From: Micromonospora matsumotoense
GTDB taxonomy: Bacteria > Actinomycetota > Actinomycetes > Mycobacteriales > Micromonosporaceae
Reading direction: 5' to 3'
DNA length: 64,000 bases
Assembly (NCBI RefSeq): GCF_900091525.1
Contig: NZ_FMCU01000005.1
Location: forward strand, 372,001 to 436,000
Both the position numbers and the translations under genes were made by a program. The notes beneath the pieces were generated by a model. That model was not told the DNA's origin. It did no database searches and saw only the letters and a list, made by a program, of their open reading frames with translations. Positions within the stretch are counted from its first letter, which is position 1, and the number at the start of each line of letters is the position of its first letter. Below, one piece after another: positions 42,257 to 51,711 of the stretch.

Positions 42257-43371
42257 CGGGCGGGATTCGCCCGCCGGTGCCGGTCACCGTCGCCGTGGCG
42301 GGGTTCGAGCCGCACGCGCTCGGGTTGGCCCGGCGGTGGCGGCGGATGCGGAAGAACGAGTTGGCCCGGCAGGTCGGGGTGACGGCGGCGGCGGTCAGCC
42401 AGTACGAGTTGGGGCAGGCCCGCCCCTCGGCGGCGGTGCTGGCCCGGTTGGCGTTGGCGTTGGCGATGCCGGTGGAGTTCTTCGCCGCCGGTGTCCCGGC
42501 TCCGGCGTCGCCGGGGCGGGCGCACTTCCGTAGCCTGCGGGCCACCAGTCAGGCGGAGCGGGACCAGGCGGAGGCGTTCGGTGAGGTCGCCTGGCGCATG
42601 GTCGAGGCCGTGGGTCGGCAGTTGCGGCTGCCGCAGTTGCGGTTGCCGCAGCTCGACTGGCCGGAACCGGCGCGGGCCGAGGACGTCCGTACGGTCGCCG
42701 CGGCGGCACGTGCGGAGTTCGGCCTCGACAACGGGCCGGTGCCGCACATGGTGCGGCTGCTGGAGGCGCACGGGGTGATCGTGTTGTCCCTGCCGGACGC
42801 CTCCGAACGGGTCGACGCGTTCTCGCACTGGTACGGCCAGCGGCCGTTCGTCTTCCTCAACCCGGCCAAGAACGACAAGGCGCGCTCCCGGATGGACGCC
42901 GCCCACGAACTCGGCCACCTGCTGCTGCACCACGACGCCGAGCCGGGCAGCCAACTCCTGGAACGGGAGGCCACCGCCTTCGCCTCCGAGTTCCTCGCCC
43001 CCAGCACCACCCTGGCCGGCGAGCTTCCCGCCCGGCTGGACTTCGACCGGCTGCACGAGCTGAAACGCCGCTGGGGCATCAGCCTGAAAGCCCTCGTCTA
43101 CCGGGGACACGACCTCGGCATCTACCGGGACCACACCTACCGGCGCGGGATGAGCCTGCTCGCCCAGTGGGGCCACCCCGAACCCGGCGACCTCGGCCCC
43201 CGCGAACAACCCTCCCTCCTCGGCAAGGCAGTCGACCTCCTCGACCAGCAGCACACCACCGTCGAGGACCTCGCCGCGCAGGCCGGCCTCCCGGCAGCCC
43301 TCGCCCGCACCGTGATCGACGCCGCCACCGAACACCTCCCCGAACTACGACTCACCCCCACCGGCCCCTGA
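42253..43371 (+). CDS. XRE HTH fused to ImmA/IrrE metallopeptidase
   Basis: 372 residues. XRE HTH (about 22-78): LGLARRWRRMRKNELARQVG and AAAVSQYELGQARPS. The ImmA/IrrE (DUF955) zinc peptidase domain (about 150-290) has the active-site HExxH in AAHELGHLLLHHDA and a downstream FASEFLAPS segment. Such proteins cleave a repressor or act as antitoxins in mobile elements and stress responses. It forms a two-gene operon with an unknown protein on the accessory island. Confidence 0.93.
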   Translation: MTGGIRPPVPVTVAVAGFEPHALGLARRWRRMRKNELARQVGVTAAAVSQYELGQARPSAAVLARLALALAMPVEFFAAGVPAPASPGRAHFRSLRATSQAERDQAEAFGEVAWRMVEAVGRQLRLPQLRLPQLDWPEPARAEDVRTVAAAARAEFGLDNGPVPHMVRLLEAHGVIVLSLPDASERVDAFSHWYGQRPFVFLNPAKNDKARSRMDAAHELGHLLLHHDAEPGSQLLEREATAFASEFLAPSTTLAGELPARLDFDRLHELKRRWGISLKALVYRGHDLGIYRDHTYRRGMSLLAQWGHPEPGDLGPREQPSLLGKAVDLLDQQHTTVEDLAAQAGLPAALARTVIDAATEHLPELRLTPTGP

Positions 43372-43422
43372 CCGGAGCCGGGGCCCTCCCGGCCAGGGCG
43401 ATCCCCGATCGGGGTGCATCAG

Positions 43423-44265
43423 TTACTCAGGCGGTGTGACGGTGGGTGCCGTCGGTTCGACGTGGTGGCTGTCCCACACCCACTGGTCGTCGCCGTGGTC
43501 GACCAGGGTGCTGCACCGGTACCGCAGCAGGTCCACGTCCGTGCTCGGGTCCGGGCCGCCGGGATGCGGAGGTGTCGGGTCCAGCGCCGCGTCGGCGTTG
43601 TAGACGAGCCGGTCGGCCAGTCGGTAGTCACGGCGGAATCCCGTGCGCCACTGCGAGTTGCTGCCCCAGCCGTGCGACAGGTCGGCCACCTGCCGGTACC
43701 GCCGCCGCCATGCCCAGTACAACGTCGAGGTCGCGGCGAGCGCGGGATCCAGGTGGCCGGCGCCGGCGCGGACACTCGCGCCGCCGCGCATGAGCAGCAG
43801 CGACCCGACGAGGCAACCCGGCCACCACTGCCCGGCCAGCACCGGCGGCGCCTGCGGATCGTCCGCCGGCTCGACCTCGACGATCTCGTGCAGGAATGGA
43901 CGGAACCCTTCCCCCGCCGGGAACGTGCCGCCGATCGCCGCGACGAACCGCCGGTACGCCGAGGGCGGAAGCCAGTCCGTGGGGTCGCCGGGATCGGTGG
44001 CGGGTGGCTGGCCGGGCAGGATCAGCAACTCCATCACCCTGCTCACCGCGTACAACGTCCACAGGTCCTCGTGCGCCAACGCGACGGCGGCCATCTGCGG
44101 CTCGCCGACCTGCCGCAACGCTGCCAGGATCGACGAGTGGGCGGCAATCCACGGGTCGAGGACGTCCCGTCCCCATGCGCTGCCGCTGTAGTCGAGGGTC
44201 GGCTCGAACAGGCCGAACCTGACCTCCTGCCACGCGCCGTCCGGGAACACCATCTCGGCTCTCAC
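43423..44265 (-). CDS. Uncharacterised 280-residue protein
   Basis: The start is taken as the GTG at 44265 (ATG at 44253 also possible); the frame opens further upstream but that part looks non-coding. It has a helical middle (ILAALRQVGEPQMAAVALAHEDLW, VMELLILPG) and a Trp/Tyr-rich C-terminal half (QWWPGCLVGSLLL, STLYWAWRRRYRQVADL). No family recognised. Convergent with the XRE-ImmA gene. Confidence 0.65.
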   Translation of the reverse strand: MRAEMVFPDGAWQEVRFGLFEPTLDYSGSAWGRDVLDPWIAAHSSILAALRQVGEPQMAAVALAHEDLWTLYAVSRVMELLILPGQPPATDPGDPTDWLPPSAYRRFVAAIGGTFPAGEGFRPFLHEIVEVEPADDPQAPPVLAGQWWPGCLVGSLLLMRGGASVRAGAGHLDPALAATSTLYWAWRRRYRQVADLSHGWGSNSQWRTGFRRDYRLADRLVYNADAALDPTPPHPGGPDPSTDVDLLRYRCSTLVDHGDDQWVWDSHHVEPTAPTVTPPE

Positions 44266-44522
44266 GACCGCCAGTCTCCCGACCGCTCGGAAGCGCGTCG
44301 AGCGAGATCCGACCACCCCCGCCGCCCCACCCACGCAGGCGAACGAACCCGCCGACCGGGCTCGATGAAAACGCCGTGTGGGAAGCCGGTACGGAGGTGG
44401 ACCGGATTCCCGGCTCGACGCATGGGTCCCCACATCGGCGGTCTTGGCGTCTTGGCTCGATGGGCAAGCCGAGTGGCGGAAACAGGAAGTTACGCGACGT
44501 TGCTCCTGGGCAGGAAGAGGTT

Positions 44523-44540
44523 CCCTCCCGATCGGGAGGG
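44523..44540. repeat. 18-bp perfect palindrome
   Basis: CCCTCCCGATCGGGAGGG, two 9-bp arms with no loop, in the non-coding stretch between the uncharacterised 280-residue gene and murF. It could be an operator; a zero-loop palindrome is a poor terminator. The surrounding stretch 44266-45130 holds no gene I can support. One short frame ending at 44829 has a helical tail (AAVELLDEVADAAGALALYL) but is uncertain. Confidence 0.5.
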
Positions 44541-44571
44541 TGTCTGGACCGGGTAGGGACGGCACGGAGGC

Positions 44572-44696
44572 CTGTCAGGGGGTGTGTGCAGCACTGACAG
44601 CCCTGGTCAGCACTGTGCCGGCCATGTCCGGCGGTCACGGGTGACGATCCCGGGAACGAGCCGGTGCGCGACCCGGTCGACGCCACCGCCTGACAG
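44572..44696. repeat. Second CTGWCAG cluster
   Basis: Three exact copies of the heptamer CTG(A/T)CAG (44572, 44594, 44690) within 125 bp upstream of murF. This is the same motif that fills 37161-37905, which links the two non-coding regions to one element or one binding protein. Confidence 0.55.
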
Positions 44697-44964
44697 TGAG
44701 GCCCTCAATGCCGCTCGGTCCTCGGACGGGACCGGCATTCGTCGGGCCGCAGTGGAGCTTCTCGACGAGGTCGCCGACGCCGCGGGGGCCTTGGCCCTAT
44801 ACCTCGCGTACGCCCGTCATCGGGCATGACCTTGCTGCTCACCACATCGAGCCCGTACCGCCACGTTCATCGTCGCCTGTGGGCCAAGTTGGCTGGCGGC
44901 ATTCCGCCACACCAGTCCGAACTGCGGCACGACCACACCAAGGGCAGTCAAGAGGTGTGCTGTC

Positions 44965-44997
44965 GGAGTTTGTCGGAGTCGAACTCCGACAAACTCC
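44965..44997. promoter_or_regulatory. 15-bp inverted repeat upstream of murF
   Basis: Perfect arms 44965-44979 and 44983-44997 around a 3-nt spacer (CGA); the left arm is itself made of two TGTCGGAG units. It lies about 135 bp upstream of the murF start. No T-tract follows, so an operator is more likely than a terminator. Confidence 0.6.
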
Positions 44998-45130
44998 CTT
45001 CGTCGTCGGTCCGCGCATGGCGAGGTGTGGTGCCGACGTCCGGAGCTGGTGTTTCGGGTGCCAGTTGCGGTCGGTGGCCTGTGTCCGGATCTGCGACTGG
45101 TCCATAACGTCGGGCGGTAGGTTCGTCGGT

Positions 45131-46525
45131 GTGCTTGCGATGACTCTGGGAGAGATCGCCGCCGCCGTGGGCGGGACGGTGCGGGACGGGTCTGACGAGG
45201 TGAGGGTCACGGCGCCGGTGGTGTTCGACAGCCGGCGGGTCGAGCCGGGTGGGATGTTCGTCGCGCTGCCCGGTGAGCGGGTCGACGGCCATGACTACGC
45301 CGCGCGGGCGGTGGCGGCGGGCGCGGTGGCGGTCCTGGCGTCCCGGCCGGTCGGTGTCCCCGCTGTCGTCGTCGACGACGTGTCGACCGCGTACGGCCAG
45401 CTGGCCCGCATGGTCGTCGACCGCCTGCCGGACACGACGGTGATCGGCGTGACCGGGTCGGTGGGGAAGACGTCGACCAAGGACATCCTGGCGCAGGTGT
45501 TGTCGGCGTTCGGGGAGACGGTCGCGAACCGGGCTTCCAACAACAACGAGCTCGGCCTGCCGTACACGGTCACCCGCGCCACCGCCGACACCCGCTATTT
45601 AGTGCTGGAGATGGGCGCCCGGGGTGTCGGGCACGTGGCCTACCTGACCCGGCTCGCCCCGCCGTCGGTCAGTGTCGTGACGCGGGTCGGACACGCGCAC
45701 CTGGGCGAGTTCGGGTCGGTGGAGAACATCGCGCTGGCCAAGGGCGAGATCGTGGAGGCGCTGCCGGGCGAGGGCGGGTTGGCGGTGCTCAACGGCGACG
45801 ATCCGCTCGTGGCCGCCATGGCCACCCGCACCCGGGCGAGGGTCCTCACCTACGGCATCGACGGGCCGGCTGACGTACGGGCCGAGGACGTGACGGTCGA
45901 CGAGCTGGGCCGCGCGGCGTTCCGGCTCGTCCACGAGGGGAAGACCGCGCGGGTACGGCTGCGCCTGTACGGGCTGCACCAGGCGTCCAACGCGCTGGCC
46001 GCCGCCACCGTCGCCCTGGGCCTCGGGCACCCGATCGAGGCAGTGGCCGAGGCGCTGTCGCAGGCCGAGGCGGTGTCACCGGGACGGATGCAGGTCACCA
46101 CCCGCCCGGACGGGGTGACGATCATCAACGACGCCTACAACGCGGCACCGGATGCCATGCGGGCGGCACTGCGGGCCCTGTCGACGATGACCGGTGGGGA
46201 CCGGCGGGCGGTCGCGGTGCTGGGCGAGATGGCCGAACTGGGTGAACACGCCGCCCAGGTACACCGGGAGATCGGCCGGCAGGTCGTCGAGGCCGGCGCG
46301 GGATGGCTGGTCGCGATCGGTGGGGCGGACGCCGCCCACTACGCCGCCGGCGCCGACGGCGGCGCGACGGTGGTCGACCGGGCGGCCGACGTGGCAGCGG
46401 CGTGGGAGTTGCTGCGTGACGGGCTGCGCCCGGGCGACGTCGTACTGGTCAAGGCCGCCAACAGCGCCGGGCTCCTGACGCTTGCCGACAAGCTTGTCGA
46501 GGAGCCCGGCGCTGTCACGGCGTGA
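45131..46525 (+). CDS. murF: MurF-type Mur ligase (paralogue)
   Basis: 464 residues from the GTG at 45131, giving the canonical entry LAMTLGEIAAAVGG; the frame opens far upstream but is non-coding there. Mur ligase P-loop GVTGSVGKTST (about 106-116), substrate-binding ASNNNELGLPYTV, and C-terminal INDAYNAAPDAMRAAL and LGEMAELGEHA typical of MurF. The enzyme adds D-Ala-D-Ala to UDP-MurNAc-tripeptide. It is far from any dcw cluster, on an accessory island, and converges with a MurC paralogue (3-bp gap). It is therefore probably a second copy, for resistance or altered wall precursor, rather than the housekeeping gene. Confidence 0.9.
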   Translation: MLAMTLGEIAAAVGGTVRDGSDEVRVTAPVVFDSRRVEPGGMFVALPGERVDGHDYAARAVAAGAVAVLASRPVGVPAVVVDDVSTAYGQLARMVVDRLPDTTVIGVTGSVGKTSTKDILAQVLSAFGETVANRASNNNELGLPYTVTRATADTRYLVLEMGARGVGHVAYLTRLAPPSVSVVTRVGHAHLGEFGSVENIALAKGEIVEALPGEGGLAVLNGDDPLVAAMATRTRARVLTYGIDGPADVRAEDVTVDELGRAAFRLVHEGKTARVRLRLYGLHQASNALAAATVALGLGHPIEAVAEALSQAEAVSPGRMQVTTRPDGVTIINDAYNAAPDAMRAALRALSTMTGGDRRAVAVLGEMAELGEHAAQVHREIGRQVVEAGAGWLVAIGGADAAHYAAGADGGATVVDRAADVAAAWELLRDGLRPGDVVLVKAANSAGLLTLADKLVEEPGAVTA

Positions 46526-46528
46526 GGG

Positions 46529-47974
46529 TCAGGCGGACAGCAGCACCTCGGACCGGCTGCCGAGGCTGTCCATGATCACCCGCTGGTAGCCGGTCACGTC
46601 CCCGGTGCCCATCGTCAGCACCACGTCACCCGGCCTCGCCAGCCCGCCCACGAGCCGGCCCACCTGATCCGGGCCGGCGGACATGCGGTAGCGACCCTTC
46701 GGCAGCCGGGCGGCGATGGACGAGACGTCCGCCCGCGAGTGGCCCGGTGGGACGGTGCCGTGCACGTCGAGCAGCAGGACATGGTCGGCCTTGTCGGCCA
46801 GCACTTGGCCGATCCGCGCCCCGAACGCCAGCACCCGGGCGTGACCGGACGGCTGGAACGCCACGATCACCCGTCCACTGGCCAGGGCGCGAGCGGCGTC
46901 GAGATCGGCGGCGATCTCGTGCGGGTGATCGGCGTACGAGTCGACCACCGTGACCCCGGCACGGGTGTCGACGTGCTCGAAGCGGCGACGTACCCCCGGG
47001 AAGGTGCCCGCCGCCGCGGCCGCGCCCACGGGATCCAGGCCGAGTACGGACGCGCACGCCATGGCGGCTGCCGCGTTGTGCAGGTGGTGCGGTGCCGGGG
47101 TCGGCAGGGACAACGTGACTTCACCGCCGTCGGGCATCCGCACCGTGGCCACGCCGGACCACCCGTCGACCCGGGTGTCGGTCAGGCGCACGTCGGCGGA
47201 GCGGTCCCGGCCGTACCGCAGCACCGTCACGTCAGGCCGCTCACTCTGGATGACGTCGGCGGCGACGGTGGCGCCGACGCAGTCGGCGTTGACGACGAGG
47301 AAGCCGGCGGGCGCGATCCGGCTACCGAAGCCGACGTAGGCGCGCAGGAGCGCGGCGTGGTCGACGAAGTTCTCCGGGTGGTCGTCGGTGACGTTGGTGA
47401 TCACGGCGATCGACGGGGTGAGGAAGTGGAACGACCGGTCGGACTCGTCGGCCTCGGCCACCAGCAGCGGTGACCGGCCCAGGTGGGCACCGGAACCCGG
47501 GCCTGTCAGGTCGGCCCCGATCAGGTACGTGGGATCCTCGCCCAGGGTGCGCAGGAGATGGGCCACGATGGCCGTCGTGGTGGACTTGCCGTGCGATCCG
47601 GACACCGCGATGAGCCGGCGGGTCGCCGCGAGGGCGTCGAGCACCTGTGCCCGGTGCACCACCGGGATACCTGCGGCGCGGGCGGCGTCGATCTCCGGAG
47701 CGTTGCGGGCCACGGTGGTGTAGACGACGCAGCTCGCCCCGGCGATGTGCCCGGCGTCGTGTCCGACGTGCACCCGCACGCCGATGCTGCGCAGTCCTGC
47801 CAGGTTGGTCGAGTCGTGCACGTCGCTGCCGCTCACCTCGTGTCCCAGCGCGGCCAGGAGGCGGGCCAGGCCGGACATGGCGCTGCCGCCGATGCCCACG
47901 AAGTGGGCACGGGACAGATCCACCTCGCCGGTGTAGGCCTCGATCGTCGGGTTACCAGTGATCGTGTCGGTCAT
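46529..47974 (-). CDS. murC: MurC-type Mur ligase (paralogue)
   Basis: 481 residues. Entry motif HFVGIGGSAMSGLARLL (about 24-40), P-loop SGSHGKSTTT (125-134; usual MurC reads GTHGKTTT), VAEADESDRSF, TNVTDDHPENF, and C-terminal VDSYADHPHEI and QPSGHARV as in UDP-MurNAc:L-alanine ligases. The common HPTE motif reads HPHEI. Tail-to-tail with murF, 3 bp apart. As with murF, the position outside a division-wall cluster argues for a specialised second copy. Confidence 0.9.
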   Translation of the reverse strand: MTDTITGNPTIEAYTGEVDLSRAHFVGIGGSAMSGLARLLAALGHEVSGSDVHDSTNLAGLRSIGVRVHVGHDAGHIAGASCVVYTTVARNAPEIDAARAAGIPVVHRAQVLDALAATRRLIAVSGSHGKSTTTAIVAHLLRTLGEDPTYLIGADLTGPGSGAHLGRSPLLVAEADESDRSFHFLTPSIAVITNVTDDHPENFVDHAALLRAYVGFGSRIAPAGFLVVNADCVGATVAADVIQSERPDVTVLRYGRDRSADVRLTDTRVDGWSGVATVRMPDGGEVTLSLPTPAPHHLHNAAAAMACASVLGLDPVGAAAAAGTFPGVRRRFEHVDTRAGVTVVDSYADHPHEIAADLDAARALASGRVIVAFQPSGHARVLAFGARIGQVLADKADHVLLLDVHGTVPPGHSRADVSSIAARLPKGRYRMSAGPDQVGRLVGGLARPGDVVLTMGTGDVTGYQRVIMDSLGSRSEVLLSA

Positions 47975-48637
47975 GGTGTCGTTTCTCCTTCTGCGAAAGC
48001 GTGTCGGGCTGGTGCCACGTACCTGTTGGGCTGGGCTGTCCGGTCCTTCCGTGAGAGGGGTCCTCCTTGCGGTGCGGTCGGGGTCGGCCCCGGGTCATCA
48101 ACTCGGCTGAGCGACCTCTGTCCGTGTGTCGCCGATTGGCCCGGTGGTGACGGGCGCTCCGGCTACCTGTGCACCCCGTTCTGGCGACGAAGGCGCGCGA
48201 GGTGAGCAGACGACTGCTTGCGGCAGGTCGGCGAGGGATTGCGAGGGTCGGTGATCGCGTCAGCGTGAATCGGAGTGCGATCCACCACCGCCGTGTCCGG
48301 GAGCCGCCGTGATCGAGCCTCCACTAAAGGTCCTTCCCTTCCGACACCCGAGAGCGATACATGCCGGCACCACCGGCCACGATTCAGAGCATTCAGCCCT
48401 CCCAGTTCTGACATTCGAGAGCTCCACTTCGAGCGCTTGACGACGCCGATCGAACTGATGGCACCCGCTGGGTCAACACGCTGGGCTCGTTATCGGACAG
48501 CAACCCATTCGCGGTGCCGCCAGTGGCTTCTCTCGATCCGCTGTGGCAGGATCAGAACACCCGGTCGGCGGGAGTGTCGGCCAGCTCTGACAAACTGCCG
48601 ACATTTCGAATGACAATTCTGATCACACAACTGGTCG
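47975..48637. promoter_or_regulatory. Non-coding region between murC and the XRE-TPR gene
   Basis: 663 bp with no supported gene. The murC promoter (minus strand, near 47975-48050) and that of the XRE-TPR gene must be here. Near 48580-48606 the stretch CTCTGACAAACTGCCGACA partly resembles the palindrome upstream of murF, suggesting a shared regulator. GC falls toward 48600-48640. Confidence 0.4.
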
Positions 48638-50200
48638 GTGATGTGGATGCTGATTACGCCGGAGCAGGTGACCGAGTCGCAGAAGGCGCTCGGCGCGCAG
48701 TTGACCGCGCGGCGGGCGGCCGCAGGGCTGACACAGGCCAGCCTGGCCGCGCGAATCCGCTACTCCCGAAGCACCGTCGCCAACCTCGAGATCGGCCGGA
48801 GCCAGTCACCCGCCAGCTTCTGGCAGCTTGCCGATCAGGCGCTCTCGGCAGACGGCGCGCTCATCGCGCAGCACCGGAAGGTCGCTGAGCTGCAGGCACG
48901 GTACCGAGCGCAGAGCGCCTTGGCCCGTGAACAGGCGCGGATGGCCCGGATCGCCGCTGCCCTGACACCGGTACCCCACGATGACGACCTTCCACTGTCG
49001 AGCTCGTGGCAGCCAGCGGTCGCTGCCGGCACTGCGGATCCGCGCGATCGCGCTCACCCTGCAACGCCGAGCGATGGTGTAGACGCGATCGCGGACACCA
49101 TGCCCTGCACTGTGGCACCGATGTCGGCTGTTGCCGACATCGCCCTCACACCTGACGAGGAGCACCGTGACGGCGTCGCCACGGCTACCCTTGAGGTCAT
49201 GTCCGACGGGCAGGCGATGTCATTCCGGGTGACCCGGCGGGCACTGCTGGAACTCGCCGCCGGTCTCACCGCCCTGAAGGCTGCAGGCCCTGTTGGAGCG
49301 TCCCGCCCGACAGCCGTCGACCCCGCTGTCGTAGACCACTTCGCCGAACTCCGCGCCCTCCTGGTGCAGGCCGACGACAAGCTCGGCGGGCGCACCATCC
49401 TGGCGACCGTCGAGCAGCAGATCACGCAGATCGCCGCCCTCCGCCGACAGGCCCGGGGGCAGCTTCGCGACCGGCTTCTGAGCACCGAGGCCCGCTGGAG
49501 CGAGTTCGGTGGCTGGCTCAGCGACGACCTCGGCGACCGGGCAGCCGGGGACCGCTGGCTCGACCGCGCGTCCGGCATGGCCCAGGAGGCCGACGACCGG
49601 GAATTCAGCTCCTACGTGCTGGCACGCAGGGCGCAACGCATGGTCGGCACCGGTGACGACGACCGCGTCGTCGGACTGGCCCGCGCCGCCTCCCGCCACC
49701 CCGACGTGCCGCCGCTCGTCCACGCCTTCGCCGCCGTGCAGGAAGCACACGGCAGCACCCTCGACAACGACACCACCGGCTTCCAGACCGCGATCGAGCG
49801 CGCCCACACGCTCGTCGCGACCGACCCGGCCACCGACGACGAGCACGCGCTCGGGTCCTTCTGCACACCGCCGTACCTGGCCGCCCAGGAGGGCGAGGGA
49901 TGGCTCCGCCTCAACCAACCGCACCGGGCCATCACCAGCTTCACCACCGCCGTCAACCAGTGGCCTGACCGCTACCGGCGGGAACGCGGCATGTACCTCT
50001 CCCGGACAGCACACGCCTACCTGGCCGCCGCCGAACCGGAGCAGGCCGCGACCACCGCCGACGAAGCGCTGACCCTGGCCACCACGACCGGCTCAGCACG
50101 CGTCCACCGGGACATCCTCGCCCTGACCCGACAGCTCAAGCCCTTCTCCCACCACCAGCAGGTCCGGGAACTCCTCGACCGGGTCGCCGCCACCGGATGA
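48638..50200 (+). CDS. XRE-family regulator with C-terminal TPR-like region
   Basis: 520 residues from the GTG at 48638; ATGs at 48641 and 48647 are equally possible, and no clear ribosome site decides. XRE HTH (about 15-70): LTARRAAAGLTQASLAARI and YSRSTVANLEIGRSQSP. A linker with the hydrophobic segment ALLELAAGLTALKAAGP follows. A helical repeat region (about 230-515) includes AYLAAAEPEQAATTADEAL, typical of TPR-like peptide- or ligand-sensing regulators in actinomycetes. The last codons overlap the kinase start (ATGA), so the two are one operon. Confidence 0.88.
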   Translation: MMWMLITPEQVTESQKALGAQLTARRAAAGLTQASLAARIRYSRSTVANLEIGRSQSPASFWQLADQALSADGALIAQHRKVAELQARYRAQSALAREQARMARIAAALTPVPHDDDLPLSSSWQPAVAAGTADPRDRAHPATPSDGVDAIADTMPCTVAPMSAVADIALTPDEEHRDGVATATLEVMSDGQAMSFRVTRRALLELAAGLTALKAAGPVGASRPTAVDPAVVDHFAELRALLVQADDKLGGRTILATVEQQITQIAALRRQARGQLRDRLLSTEARWSEFGGWLSDDLGDRAAGDRWLDRASGMAQEADDREFSSYVLARRAQRMVGTGDDDRVVGLARAASRHPDVPPLVHAFAAVQEAHGSTLDNDTTGFQTAIERAHTLVATDPATDDEHALGSFCTPPYLAAQEGEGWLRLNQPHRAITSFTTAVNQWPDRYRRERGMYLSRTAHAYLAAAEPEQAATTADEALTLATTTGSARVHRDILALTRQLKPFSHHQQVRELLDRVAATG

Positions 50201-51078
50201 CCGACTACCAGCCCGACGAGACGTCCCCATCGTCACCGCAGGTGATCGTCGTCGGCCGCGCCAACATCGACATCACCGTCCGGACCCCCCAGCGACCCCA
50301 GCCGGGCCGCACGACATTCGCCTCGGCACCCGCCACCACCACAGCCGGCGGAAAGAGCCTCAACCAGGCCAGGGCCGCTGCCGGCGCAGGTGCCCGGACC
50401 ACCCTGGTCGCCAACGCCGGCACCGACGAATGGGGCACCTTCCTGCAACGCGCCCTCACCGACGCGGGCGTCGACGTGTCGTACTTCCAGCTCATACCGT
50501 CGGCACCGACCGGCGTGGCGATCGTGGAAGTCACCCCCGACGCCGAGAACCACATCGTCCTCGCACTGTCTCCCGCCACAGAACTCACCGCCGACCAGGT
50601 GCGCGACGCGCTACGGCGGCTGCACGCACCAACCGTGCTCACCCAGCTCGACCTTCCACCCGACGCCGTCCACGCCGTCCTCCAGCACCACCGAGCCGAG
50701 ACACTCATCGGCAACCTCGTACCGCACCCCACGCTCGGGTCAGCCGTGCTCGCAGCCCTCGACCTCTTCGTCTGCAACGAACACGAGGCCGCAGCGATCC
50801 TCGGCCGTCACCATGCCGAGCCGACGACCGCAGCTCAGGAGCTTCATAAGCTGGGACCACGGGCAGCCGTGGTAACCGCAGGCGCTCGCGGTGCCGCCTA
50901 CAGCACCGCCGAACGCACCAAGCTGGTCCCCGCACCACACGTCCACGCCACCGACACCACCGGCGCAGGCGACCACTTCCTCGGCACCCTCACTGCCCGA
51001 CTCACCCAGAACACTCCGCTGGGGCAAGCCATCGTCGATGCGGTCACCGTCGCGACGGCAGTGATAGGTGGCGATTGA
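50197..51078 (+). CDS. PfkB-family carbohydrate kinase
   Basis: 293 residues. N-terminal VGRANIDITVRTP, the sugar-binding loop GGKSLNQARAAAGAGART (GGKGANQA in ribokinase), NEHEAAAILGR, and the C-terminal anion-hole and catalytic motif DTTGAGDHF with the base Asp at about 259. A ribokinase-like ATP-dependent sugar or nucleoside kinase. The 4-bp overlap with the XRE-TPR gene suggests that the regulator senses or controls the kinase pathway. Substrate unknown. Confidence 0.9.
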   Translation: MTDYQPDETSPSSPQVIVVGRANIDITVRTPQRPQPGRTTFASAPATTTAGGKSLNQARAAAGAGARTTLVANAGTDEWGTFLQRALTDAGVDVSYFQLIPSAPTGVAIVEVTPDAENHIVLALSPATELTADQVRDALRRLHAPTVLTQLDLPPDAVHAVLQHHRAETLIGNLVPHPTLGSAVLAALDLFVCNEHEAAAILGRHHAEPTTAAQELHKLGPRAAVVTAGARGAAYSTAERTKLVPAPHVHATDTTGAGDHFLGTLTARLTQNTPLGQAIVDAVTVATAVIGGD

Positions 51079-51290
51079 TACCGCTAGCAGGGAACCATCG
51101 CCTAGTTTCAGTTCACCAGGTAGCCGGCAGGCCTACGTCGTCCTAGGCGGAACCGTCTCAGTGACGCCGACGCGGCCGAAACGAGCGACTGGCGCCGCCC
51201 AAAGACCGCTTAGGGAAAGTCTACGTAGTAGGTGGCCGACGCGTAGCGGGTGGCGCCAGTGTCTACTAGAGGCTGTCCGTCCGCCTGGCA

Positions 51291-51691
51291 GCACCGAGCA
51301 AGAACTACCGCTGCTCGAGGAACCTGCAGGTCAGCATTGACGCCCATACCCGCTTGGTCGTGACCCCTCGGATCCACAGCCCTGCAACCGCAACGGCATC
51401 ATCGTTTAGAAAATCACCGGGTGGCCGGTCATGGCCGACTGTGCCTACCGGGGAAACCCCGAGGTGATCATCGCGTAGCGCAACCTTCCGACGGCGACGA
51501 ACCGCCCGAGTAGAAGAAAGACCTGAACAAGCAGCACCGCACGATCCGCGCCCAGGCCGAACACGCTCTGGCCCGCATGAAGAGCTGCAAGATTCCACCA
51601 GACTACCCACGTGCCGCCCATACATTGACCGGCATCGCCGCCGACATCGCCCACCTGCATCTGGCGATTGCACCTACTAAAACCTGCTGAG
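51291..51691 (+). pseudogene. Degraded IS5-type (DDE) transposase
   Basis: Three blocks of one transposase lie in three frames: SKNYRCSRNLQVSIDAHTR near 51297-51355, VMADCAYRGNPEVIIA (with the second catalytic Asp region) from 51428 to a TAG, and KKDLNKQHRTIRAQAEHALA followed by ARMKSCKIP and AAHTLTGIAADIAHLHLA from 51514. At least two frameshifts and a stop make it inactive. The first block is repeated at 19428-19497. The rest of 51079-51290 shows nothing. Confidence 0.75.
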
Positions 51692-51711
51692 GAAACCGCT
51701 GCATCTTGCGA

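Noticed and set aside
41347..43335. Long minus-strand frame opposite the XRE-ImmA pair
   Set aside because: Shadow of two well-supported plus-strand genes; no domain visible.
44523..44540. Rho-independent terminator
   Set aside because: Zero-loop palindrome, no T-tract, and the nearest gene (minus strand) starts rather than ends on this side.
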